This document shows positions 1 through 6,317 of a stretch of 11,111 nt of DNA, in pieces. Each line of letters opens with the position of its first letter. Positions within the stretch are counted from its first letter, which is position 1. The position numbers and the translations under genes are program-made. The notes beneath the pieces were generated by a model. That model was not told the origin of the DNA. It made no database searches and worked only from the letters and a program-made list of their open reading frames with translations. The stretch is from CADDZO01 sp035294145 (GTDB lineage: Bacteria > Chloroflexota > Dormibacteria > Dormibacterales > Dormibacteraceae), in the NCBI GenBank assembly GCA_035294145.1, contig DATGLL010000240.1, forward strand, positions 1-11,111. The letters run 5' to 3'.

Positions 1-1482
1 GAAGGCGAAGAAGAAGGGCCCGTAGAACTTCTGGGCGATGTACTCGGCCGCCTCCCGGTAGTACTTGGCCCGAACGCTCATGTCCAGGGTCCCGGCGGCC
101 TGGTTCAGCAGGTCGTCCAGATGCGGGTCATGGACCCCGCTGAAGGGCGACTGCGAGGAGAAGCGGAAGCCGACCCCGACCCCGGCCGCCGGGTCGAAGG
201 AGCCGGCGGTCTGGAGCATGGCCTGCCACTTGCCCGACTGGAACTGGCTGATCAGCGAGGCCAGGTCGTAGGAGTCGATCGTGGTCTTGATCCCGGCCTT
301 GGCCCACTGCGTCTGTAAGGCCTCGGTGGTCTCCTTGGCGACGAGGACGTTGATGGTGCCCAGGTGGACGGTCAGCCCACCCAGCTCCTGCACCAGGGCC
401 TTGGCCTTGGCCAGGTTGTAGGTCGGGTACCCCTTGACCTTGGGCATGTAGAAGAGGCCGCCCGGCCCGGTGAAGGACTGGGTCAGCTGGAAGGCGTTGT
501 TGAAGATGGCCTTGTTGATCTCCTCGACGTTGGTCGCGTAGTAGATCGCCTCCCGGGCCCGGATGTCGTTGAAGGGGGGGATGGCGGTGTTGAACTGGAT
601 GTCGTAGGGGGAGGTGGAGAGCTGGTCGGTGACGATGAACTTGGGGTTGCTCTTCGCCTGCTGGATCAGCGAGAGCGTCGACATGCCCTCGTAGGCCTGG
701 CCCTCACCCGCCTGCATCGCCTCCAGGGCCGCCTCGTCACCCCCCACCGCCTTGAAGGTCAGCTGGTCCAGGTAGGGATGCCCCTTCTGCCAGTAGTCCG
801 GGTTGCGCTTCAAGACCAGCACCGAGCTCAGCGTGTCGCTGACCACCTCGAAGGGGCCGGCGCCAACCGGGGTGAGCGCGAACTGCTTCTCCCCCATCTT
901 CTGCACCGCGCTCGGAGAGGCGATCCAGTTGGCGTTGGAGTCGATGAACGAGGAGATGATGGGCGCGAAGACGCGGCTCAGCTTGATGGTGACGGTGTAG
1001 GGGCCGGTCGCGGTCACCGAGGTGACCGGCCAGGTCGGCCGGCAGGTGCAGGACGACTGCAGGTCGCGGTTGATGTTCCAGGCCACCGCCTGGGCGTCGA
1101 ACGGGGTCCCGTCCTGGAACTTCACCCCCTGCCGGATGGTGATGTTGACGGTCTTGCCCCCGTCGGCGAACTGGTAGCCGGTGGCCAGGTCGGGGACGAT
1201 CTTGCCGTGCTGGTCGAGCTCGAAGAGCTGGCCGTAGATCGCCTCCATGTAGCTCTGATCCGCCGCCCCGTTGGTGTTGGTGGCGGGGTCCAGGCCCGCC
1301 GGCCAGGCGCCGGCGTAGCCGGAGTTCTCCAGCACGGTCAGGCTCCCCCCCTGGTGCGGCGCGCTCGTGGCCGAGGTCGTGCTGGTGCCGCCGCCTCCGC
1401 ACGCAGCCAGGACCAGCGCCGTCAGGGTGGACGACGCCGCCAGGAGCCACCTGGCGGGTCGCTTGCGTTGACTTCCGGGCAT
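1..1482 (-). CDS. ABC transporter family-5 substrate-binding lipoprotein (C-terminus outside window)
   Basis: This encodes the extracellular solute-binding protein of an oligopeptide/dipeptide-type ABC importer (SBP_bac_5 family). It captures substrate outside the membrane and delivers it to permeases not seen here. The 494 visible codons are open to the left edge; family members are usually 500-550 residues, so only the tail is missing. The N-terminus has basic residues (RKR), a hydrophobic stretch and a lipobox LAAC, with Cys28 as the lipidation site followed by a Gly/Ser/Thr linker. A family-typical block VKFQDGTPFDAQAVAW follows at about residue 125, and later blocks such as YWQKGHPYLDQL and a FYGPFFFAF end fit the fold. 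ATG 1480-1482 is preceded by a strong GGAGGAGG ribosome site. Being downstream of a carbamoyl-amino-acid hydrolase suggests uptake of peptides, amino acid derivatives or hydantoin-like compounds, but the ligand cannot be read from sequence. The reading frame appears undamaged. Confidence 0.93.
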   Translation of the reverse strand, partial: MPGSQRKRPARWLLAASSTLTALVLAACGGGGTSTTSATSAPHQGGSLTVLENSGYAGAWPAGLDPATNTNGAADQSYMEAIYGQLFELDQHGKIVPDLATGYQFADGGKTVNITIRQGVKFQDGTPFDAQAVAWNINRDLQSSCTCRPTWPVTSVTATGPYTVTIKLSRVFAPIISSFIDSNANWIASPSAVQKMGEKQFALTPVGAGPFEVVSDTLSSVLVLKRNPDYWQKGHPYLDQLTFKAVGGDEAALEAMQAGEGQAYEGMSTLSLIQQAKSNPKFIVTDQLSTSPYDIQFNTAIPPFNDIRAREAIYYATNVEEINKAIFNNAFQLTQSFTGPGGLFYMPKVKGYPTYNLAKAKALVQELGGLTVHLGTINVLVAKETTEALQTQWAKAGIKTTIDSYDLASLISQFQSGKWQAMLQTAGSFDPAAGVGVGFRFSSQSPFSGVHDPHLDDLLNQAAGTLDMSVRAKYYREAAEYIAQKFYGPFFFAF

Positions 1483-1487
1483 CAGAG

Positions 1488-1496
1488 ACCTCCTCC
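1488..1496 (-). promoter_or_regulatory. Ribosome binding site of the binding-protein gene
   Basis: On the minus strand a GGAGGAGG purine run lies 5-6 bases before ATG 1482. It fixes that ATG as the start and agrees with the lipoprotein signal beginning immediately after it. Confidence 0.8.
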
Positions 1497-1516
1497 TCCC
1501 TGGTTTTCCTGGTCTT

Positions 1517-1598
1517 GGGTGATCCGCTGTGCCGGGGCCGTCACCCCGGCGGTTGCAAGGTGACCGATCGCGGATGGTGGACGCTGCTCACCCGAGCA
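1517..1598 (-). promoter_or_regulatory. Candidate structured leader RNA upstream of the binding-protein gene
   Basis: On the minus strand, four alternating complementary blocks lie in 80 bases: GGGTGA (1593-1588), GTCACC (1564-1559), GGGGTGAC (1547-1540) and TCACCC (1522-1517). Blocks 1-2 and 3-4 can pair, or alternatively 2-3 and 1-4. In the second fold ATCCGC (1575-1570) also pairs with GCGGAT (1527-1522) and extends the closing stem. A perfect 7-bp GC hairpin (1531-1537 with 1544-1550, 6-base loop) competes with the 2-3 stem, and TGCTC/GAGCA (1598-1594 with 1589-1585) competes with block 1. The element ends 34 bases before the start codon, next to the ribosome site, where refolding could control translation. 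The loop holds GCAACC, a hexamer also found in SAM-I/SAM-IV riboswitch cores, but I do not see enough of those consensus structures to name a class. High GC makes chance pairing common, so this is a hypothesis. Confidence 0.35.
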
Positions 1599-1610
1599 TG
1601 TCGAGCCTTC

Positions 1611-1639
1611 CCTATAGGAGTGCGGCCACTGGCGAGCAA
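1611..1639 (-). promoter_or_regulatory. Putative promoter of the binding-protein gene
   Basis: On the minus strand TTGCTC (1639-1634) and TATAGG (1616-1611) are separated by exactly 17 bases. The match to the -35 box is only the TTG; the -10 has TATA. Transcription would begin near 1604, just 5' of the structured leader, giving a leader of about 120 nucleotides. The agreement with the leader position is the main support. Confidence 0.35.
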
Positions 1640-1844
1640 CACGCTCAGGGCCGCTGCCAGCGTGCCGGGAAGGGCGGTGGTGGCGTCCAGGGTCATGGCT
1701 CGAATGGACCGGAGACCAGGGCCCGGGCCTCGCTCGCAGGCCCAGCCCCTCCTCGAGCCCCAGGGCGGGGTTGGGGGCCACCACAGCCGGGCGCCGCCTC
1801 CCATACGCTCTCCCACATCGCCCCCTCATGTCCTCCGCGCACGC

Positions 1845-1872
1845 GGTTCGCCGCCGGTTCTCCCGGCGAACC
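1845..1872 (-). terminator. 9-bp hairpin downstream of the hydrolase gene, possible U-less terminator
   Basis: GGTTCGCCG (1845-1853) is perfectly complementary to CGGCGAACC (1864-1872), with a 10-base loop. It lies about 130 bases after the hydrolase stop in the direction of transcription. No T-run follows on the minus strand, so it is not a classical intrinsic terminator. Hairpins without a U-tract do serve this role in some high-GC bacteria. It could equally be a protein-binding site. Confidence 0.3.
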
Positions 1873-1912
1873 CATCTCCCTCCGTCAGCACCGTTCCTTG
1901 CCGGTAGTACTC

Positions 1913-1922
1913 TAGCATGCTA
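1913..1922. promoter_or_regulatory. Perfect 10-bp palindrome TAGCATGCTA, possible operator
   Basis: TAGCATGCTA is fully symmetric and sits in a short AT-richer island (TAGTACTCTAGCATGCTATT) inside very GC-rich sequence. Its composition stands out from the flanks and it lies in a non-coding gap. The binding protein, if any, cannot be named. Confidence 0.2.
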
Positions 1923-2002
1923 TTGCCCCCGACATGGAGGCGGCGAAGCGGTCGGTAGCGGCCGCCAGCCGCCGCGCTCGACCCGGCAGGCCCCCCTTTG
2001 GC

Positions 2003-3238
2003 TCAGCGACCTTGGCCCCACTCCAGGGCGAGCGCGACGGCACGGTCCAGGGCCCGCACCGACAGCTCCAGGTGCTCCGGCCGGGTGTCCTCCTCCCGGG
2101 TATGGCTGAGGCCACCCAGGCTCTGGACGAAGAGCATGGCCGTGGGCACGCCGGCCCGCGCCATCTCTGTGGCATCGTGGAGAGGGCCGCTGGCCAGACG
2201 ATGAGCGGCGCCTGCCACCTCCACCACCGCCCGCTCGCACAGGTCGAGGAGCTCGGGGTGGAAGAGGACGGGATCGATCTGCCAGACACGTCGCCAATCG
2301 ATGTCCACCCCCTCCTCGGCCGCGATCCGCCGGCCGGCCTCGCGGGTGCCCTCGAGCATCCGCTCAAGCCCCCCTGGGTCGAGGTGCCGCTGGTCGAGGA
2401 TCACCTCGCACTCCCCCGCCACCGCGGTGGGGATGCCCGGGGTGGCCGTGATCCGACCGACCGCACCCACCCCTCCCTCACGCTTCGCCACCTCACGTAC
2501 CTCCAGGGCCAGCCGAGCCGCCGCCAACAGTGCGTCGCGGCGCAGGTCCATAGGGGTGGAGCCGGCATGCGCCGACTGGCCTCGAAACCGGACCAGGTGG
2601 CGCTCCACCCCGCAGGTGCCGGTGACCACGCCGAGGGGAAGGCCCAGCCGCTCCAGCACTGGCCCCTGCTCGATGTGGAGCTCGAGGTAGCCGACCGCGT
2701 CGCGCAGGCGCCAGCCCGACGCCTTCATCCGCTCGAGCTCGACGCCGCAGGCGGCCAGGGCCTGGGGCAGCGAGGTTCCCTCGCGGTCGCGCAGTCCCCG
2801 TACCTCCTCCAGGTCCAGGGTTCCCGAGCAGGCGCTGGAGCCCAGCAGCGAGCGACCAAACCTTGCCCCCTCCTCGTCGGCCCAGTTGACCAGCTGCACG
2901 GTCAGGGGCGGCGTTCCCTCCACCGCCAGATGACGCAGGACCTCCAGGCCGGCGAGCACGTTGAGGGATCCATCGAGCCAGCCTCCGTTCGGCACCGAGT
3001 CGAGGTGACCCCCGATCACCAGCGAGCGCGGGGAGCGACCGGCGAGGGTGAGCCACTGGTTACCGGCCTCGTCGATCACCTGCTCGACCGGCAGTCCGGC
3101 CGCCTTGGCGGCGAGCCACTCCCGGGCCCGAAGCCAGCTTGGCGTCCAGGCCAGCCGTTGGGCCCCGCGCTCGTCGCCGGTCAGCCTCTGGAGCTCGCGG
3201 AGCTCCGCCACCGTCCGGGCCGGGTCGAGCGGACTCAC
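2003..3238 (-). CDS. hyuC: N-carbamoyl-L-amino-acid hydrolase / allantoate amidohydrolase family (M20 zinc hydrolase)
   Basis: This metal-dependent hydrolase removes the carbamoyl group from N-carbamoyl amino acids (or allantoate/ureidopropionate in sister groups), releasing ammonia, CO2 and an amino acid in the cytoplasm. At 411 residues it is family length and undamaged. Visible M20 elements are GGHLDSVPNGG (metal His78), a WLDGSLNVLAGLE block (metal Asp89), NWADEEGARFG (catalytic/metal Glu122-Glu123), HIEQGPVLE (His188), GQSAHAGSTPM in the dimerisation/lid domain near residue 225, and GLSHTREEDT (His379). GTG 3238 is chosen because protein homology begins there and it overlaps the stop of the upstream hydantoinase remnant as GTGA, with GGAGGAG about 13 bases upstream. 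An in-frame upstream extension would only read antisense-like sequence. The hydantoinase context favours the carbamoylase role over allantoate hydrolysis, but specificity is not provable here. Confidence 0.92.
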   Translation of the reverse strand: MSPLDPARTVAELRELQRLTGDERGAQRLAWTPSWLRAREWLAAKAAGLPVEQVIDEAGNQWLTLAGRSPRSLVIGGHLDSVPNGGWLDGSLNVLAGLEVLRHLAVEGTPPLTVQLVNWADEEGARFGRSLLGSSACSGTLDLEEVRGLRDREGTSLPQALAACGVELERMKASGWRLRDAVGYLELHIEQGPVLERLGLPLGVVTGTCGVERHLVRFRGQSAHAGSTPMDLRRDALLAAARLALEVREVAKREGGVGAVGRITATPGIPTAVAGECEVILDQRHLDPGGLERMLEGTREAGRRIAAEEGVDIDWRRVWQIDPVLFHPELLDLCERAVVEVAGAAHRLASGPLHDATEMARAGVPTAMLFVQSLGGLSHTREEDTRPEHLELSVRALDRAVALALEWGQGR

Positions 3239-4158
3239 GACCGTCTCACCGCTCCTCCGTCGACCGGGGCGGTGTGGTCCCCCAGCATCTCGTCTGGCCG
3301 ACCGGCCACAGGGGCCCAGGCCGCCGCACCGCGCGTGACCGGGAACGCCGCCCCAAAGGGAGCACGCCGGATGGACCGCCCGTCCCCAGGGCTGCCCACC
3401 AGCCGGCCTCCCTCGGCCACGACCTTGCCCCGTGCCATGACCGGGTCGGGGGCGCCGACCACCTCGGTGCCCCGAGCAGGCCATCGTCCACCCACGAGCG
3501 GTGGGTGCGGGCGGAGAGCATCACGCGTCGCTCGGGGCCGAAGACGACCAGATCGGCGTCGCTGCTCACGGCGATGCAGCCCTCTTGGGATAGAGGCCGA
3601 AGATCCGGGCAGGGTCGATCGAGGTCAGCCCCACCAGCCGGTCGAGGGAGATCTGCCTCTCTCCGACGTCGAAGTGGCGGAACGTCATCAGCCGCTCCTC
3701 GACGCCTGGCCTGCCATTGGGGACCTTGGAGAAGTCGCCTCGCCACAGCCCTCGTCGACGAGGAGGTACTGGGTGCAGGTCTCGCCCGGGGCCTTCCTGC
3801 TGGCCGCCCGGGCCCGAGCGATGGGGTCGATCGCGTCCTTGCAGGTCACGTGGACGACGTACCGCGGGGCGCCTGCGACGTGGGTCAGTTGGATGGGCCG
3901 GCTGGTTGTCTCGTCGTCGACCATGATGCTCCCCTCGTAGGCCATGAACAGCCTGTAGCTGGTCACCCCCCGCCGCGGCACCGTGGCCAGGTCCTCGAGC
4001 CTGCCCCTTCGGGTGAGGTCGGTGACAGCCAGGCGGAAGCCGACGTCGATCACTGGCGGCGTCCGCTTGATCTTCTCATGCCAGGTGGCCAGAGCGTCGG
4101 GCAGCGTCCGGCTCGGCTGCTGCAGGCAGAAGTCGATCAAGAGTGGTGGTGCCCCCGT
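3235..4158 (-). pseudogene. Decayed D-hydantoinase / dihydropyrimidinase
   Basis: The intact family (about 460-480 residues) opens hydantoin or dihydropyrimidine rings to N-carbamoyl amino acids, the substrate of the next gene. Recognisable blocks appear in order but in different frames: GTTTL then IDFCLQQPSRTLPDAL, PPVIDVGFRLAVTDL, GVTSYRLFMAY with MVDDET, then HVAGAPRYVVHVTCKDA, GETCTQYLLVDE, then KVPNGRPGVEERLM, CIAVSSDADLVVFGPERR, and finally a VMARGKVVAEGG-type end followed by GDGRSIRRAPFGA. The first 80 or so codons with the HxH metal site are gone. Deletions near 3900 and 3740 remove the segments that carry further metal ligands, and the carboxylated Lys of TSYK is Arg. Frameshifts occur near 4138, 3735, 3590 and 3480. 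The last frame stops at 3235-3237, overlapping the downstream GTG. The gene cannot make active enzyme. Confidence 0.9.
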
Positions 4159-4295
4159 GGACCGCCGAGAGGGTGCGAGACGTGCACCCGACGCACGGGG
4201 CTGCTCAGGCCGGCCCGGTCCGCCACCACCTCGGGCTCGCCAGCGGCGAGCTCAGGCAGGGCCAGGACCTCGGCCAGGCTGGGCAAGAGACGCAT
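4159..4295 (-). pseudogene. 5' fragment of a PucR-family transcriptional regulator
   Basis: From ATG 4295 the minus strand reads MRLLPSLAEVLALPELAAG, then GLSSPVRRVHVSHPLG. This matches the start of the PucR N-terminal domain (normally LTVADLLALPEL... with GLDRPVRWVHVSEL). PucR-type regulators control purine and hydantoin catabolism genes, often from adjacent positions. Only about 43 codons remain of a protein normally near 400-550 residues, with no C-terminal helix-turn-helix. The sequence passes directly into the interior of the hydantoinase at about 4159-4165, so a single deletion appears to have removed the rest of the regulator and the hydantoinase start. A purine-rich GGGAAGAGGTGG lies 25 or so bases upstream. 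The family call is confident; function is lost. Confidence 0.75.
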
Positions 4296-4440
4296 GCGGG
4301 CCCGACTCGGGGCGTCGATCGGCCACCTCTTCCCTGACGTCCTGCCATCTCCCTGACCGCCATGCCAGCGGTCCGTCGGGCCGACCGGGGTCAGCGCCGT
4401 CCTCGATCGCTGGCCCACGGTCGGCCGTTCCCATCGGCGC

Positions 4441-5639
4441 TCAGCGGGTAAGGCCGACGATGACCGCCTTCCGCCGGGTGAGGCTCTCGAGCATCCCCTC
4501 GAGCGAGAACTCGCGCTCGATCCCGGACTGCTTGAAGCGCCGTAGGACATCCCGGGGAGCTGGCCGAGCCCATGGTTCACCTGCACCCAGCCTGCTTCGA
4601 TGCGGTGCGCTGCGCGCAACGCCCGGCCCAGGTCGCGGCATCGGACGTAGGCGGCAAGCCCGCAGTGAGGGTCGTTGGCCGCCCCGATCGCCTCGTCCTC
4701 GCCCTGCCACGGGATGACGATCAGGACCGGCCCAAAGACCCCTTCGCGCGCAACCCGCCAACGGTTGCCGACCCCGGTGAACGCGGTGGGGGTGACGAAG
4801 TAGCCTTCTGCGAGCGGTCCCATGCGAGGCGGGAGCCCCCCGATCGCCAGCCGAGCCGACGCCTGCGCCAGCCCGTCTTGATGTACGAGCAGACCCGGTG
4901 GAACCGCTTGGCCTCGATGATCGAGCCCATGTCGGGGCCCCGTCGAGGGGGTCACCGATCCTCAGCTGGGCAGCTGCTCCACCAGCTTGGCCAGGAAGGC
5001 CCCATGGATGGAGCGGTGGAGGACTGACCTTGGCGGGTGAAGCGCATGCTGGCGATCATCCCCTCTACCGCCGCCTCGTCATCGGAGTCGGGGTAGACGA
5101 GGGCCGGCTCTTGCCCCCAACTCCAGGGAGACCGGGACGACGCGATCGGCGGCAGCGTGCATGATCAACTTGCCGGCCTCAATGGAGCCGGTGAAGGAGA
5201 GCCTGCGCACGTTGGGGCGCTGGGCAAGCGCGGCTCCCGCCTCCTCGCCCAGGCCGATGACCACGTTGAGAACCCCGGGCGGCAGGTGTCGGGCGCGGAG
5301 CTCCGCCATCCGCAGCACGCAGAGGGAAGCGTTCAGGGGACGATCCCCCACGACCCCGATCGGCCCCCTTCGGTGGTAGACGAGGAGCAGCTCGGAGACG
5401 GGGACCACCTCTCCCTTCAGCTCCTGGGCGACGCCTCCGAAGTAGCGGAGGATATCGATCGAGCCTCGTACCTCGGCCTTGAGGTCGTCCGCGACCCGGA
5501 GCATGGCCAGGCCACGCTCCCGGGGAGGGACCGCTCGCCGGCGTTCGAAGGCGGCCATCGAGCTGCCTCGACGAGCCGGGTTCTCGACCGGGAGCGTGCG
5601 GCCGGAGGCGGCCTCCATCTACTCGCCGCCGATCCGCAT
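4441..5639 (-). pseudogene. Decayed NAD(P)-dependent aldehyde dehydrogenase
   Basis: Aldehyde dehydrogenases oxidise aldehydes to acids; here the partner of a nitrogen-compound breakdown operon, possibly a semialdehyde enzyme. Family blocks follow one another across frames: MRIGGE, EAASGRTLPVENPA, RERGLAMLRVADDL, YFGGVAQELKGEVVP, PIGVVGDRPLNAS, LPPGVLNVVIGLGEEAGAAL, LSFTGSIEAGKLIM, PVSLELG, PALVYPDSDDEAAVEGM, FTRQGQSS, IHGAFLAKLVEQL, MGSIIEAKRFHRVCSYIKTG, GYFVTPTAFTGVGNRW, GVFGPVLIVIPW, and FKQSGIEREFSLEGMLESLT. Codon 7 of the ancestral frame is TAG where the family has Trp. The catalytic Cys of GQxC is Ser with codons missing after it (5018-5029). A one-base loss breaks LELGGK near 5120, and further shifts occur near 4970 and 4550. 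About 400 codons of DNA remain versus a usual 480-500, so several internal deletions occurred. Stop TGA is 4441-4443. Confidence 0.92.
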
Positions 5640-6317
5640 GAGCTGGCGGGGCGATGCCACGGCCCGAGCCGGCGACCCCATGCCACGTGCCTTTTCGACC
5701 GACGCAACCCCTCCTTTCCGACCCCATGTCCAACCGCCGCAGCGGGACCGGCCGACCATTGCCTCCACGCGGACCCTCCGCGGGGTCCCGTCGTTCGCCT
5801 CCCGCTCCGATCATCCGAGGCCGGGTGCTCCCCGACCGTCGCTGGCGAGGAGCGACCACCGCCCCGGCTCGGGCGGAGGCTCGGGCCGAGCGAAGGCCAG
5901 CTGGCGCTGTCGTCTCGGCCCGCCGCCCTCGGTCCAGCGCCACCACCGCCCAGGCACAGACGCCGGTGCTCGAGAGGACGAGGCGCCCACGGTCCCTGGG
6001 CGCCCAGCTCGGACGCCTCCAGCCCTGACCCCCGGTGGCGGCGGGTCACCACGACAGCGATGCGCTCCCGCGACGAGACCTTGATCCTGAGCTCGGCCTC
6101 GTCCCGGTCCCGATCACGCCGCTCCTGTCAGGGCGTCCGCGGAGGCGGCGGCGAGCACGCGAACGCGCCATGGCCGCCCTGACGGCGTGGGGACCTCCGA
6201 CCGCGCTGTCGCCGGCCGCCACGCCCCAGGGCGCGGCGGCCGGCGGGACCCGCACGGACGGCCCCCTCTCGATCCCGAGCCACGTCCCCCAGGTCGATGA
6301 GCGACGGCGACGAGGCT
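5640..6317. other. Long stretch with no recognisable gene
   Basis: This lies between the molybdopterin gene stop and the aldehyde dehydrogenase remnant. Overlapping open frames occur on both strands, but their translations are Arg/Pro/Gly/Ser-rich and match no family I recognise. A minus-strand run near 6040-6110 (DEAELRIKVSSRERIAVVVT) looks more protein-like than its surroundings and may be a scrap of a lost gene. The stretch contains the strong hairpin at 6211-6244 and a smaller one (GGACCC 5771-5776 with GGGTCC 5783-5788). No clear promoter or ribosome site is seen before the aldehyde dehydrogenase start at 5639. Confidence 0.6.
6211..6244 (-). terminator. Strong GC hairpin after the molybdenum hydroxylase operon
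   Basis: GCCGGCCGCC (6211-6220) pairs perfectly with GGCGGCCGGC (6235-6244). After one mismatch a further inner stem CGCC/GGCG (6222-6225 with 6230-6233) closes a tight four-base loop. It lies about 75 bases past the TAG of the molybdopterin gene on the transcribed strand. No T-tract follows, so it would be a U-less or factor-assisted terminator, or a 3'-end stabiliser. Confidence 0.45.

Larger units (their letters stand above)
1640..2002. other. Intergenic stretch with no recognisable gene
   Basis: This lies between the hydrolase stop and the binding-protein promoter. Open frames exist on both strands, but their translations are low-complexity Pro/Arg/Gly/Ser strings typical of non-coding frames in GC-rich DNA and match no family I know. 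It contains two symmetric elements listed separately (a 9-bp hairpin at 1845-1872 and a 10-bp palindrome at 1913-1922). Confidence 0.6.

Noticed and set aside
364..1563. 399-codon plus-strand open frame
   Set aside because: It lies antisense to the binding-protein gene, has a Gly/Val/Arg/Leu-rich translation with no domain, and arises from GC-rich third positions.
1483..1610. Definite assignment of the leader to the SAM-IV riboswitch class
   Set aside because: Only GCAACC and a GGGGTG...CCCCGG pattern are shared. The other stems do not line up by eye and the downstream gene is not an obvious methionine gene.
1934..3940. 668-codon plus-strand open frame, the second longest in the window
   Set aside because: It covers the antisense of the hydrolase and hydantoinase remnant. 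The opposite frame contains unmistakable M20 motifs, while this one has none.
4137..4955. A 272-residue frame joining an aldehyde dehydrogenase C-terminal part to a PucR-like start, as a possible novel fusion protein
   Set aside because: The aldehyde dehydrogenase homology leaves this frame near 4550 and continues to its normal end at 4441 in another frame. The join is a frameshift read-through, not a designed fusion.
3235..5639. All breaks in the two enzyme genes explained by sequencing indels
   Set aside because: Single-base shifts alone could be errors, but several deletions of tens of codons, loss of catalytic residues, an early TAG and a deletion fusion cannot. The neighbouring genes are also error-free.
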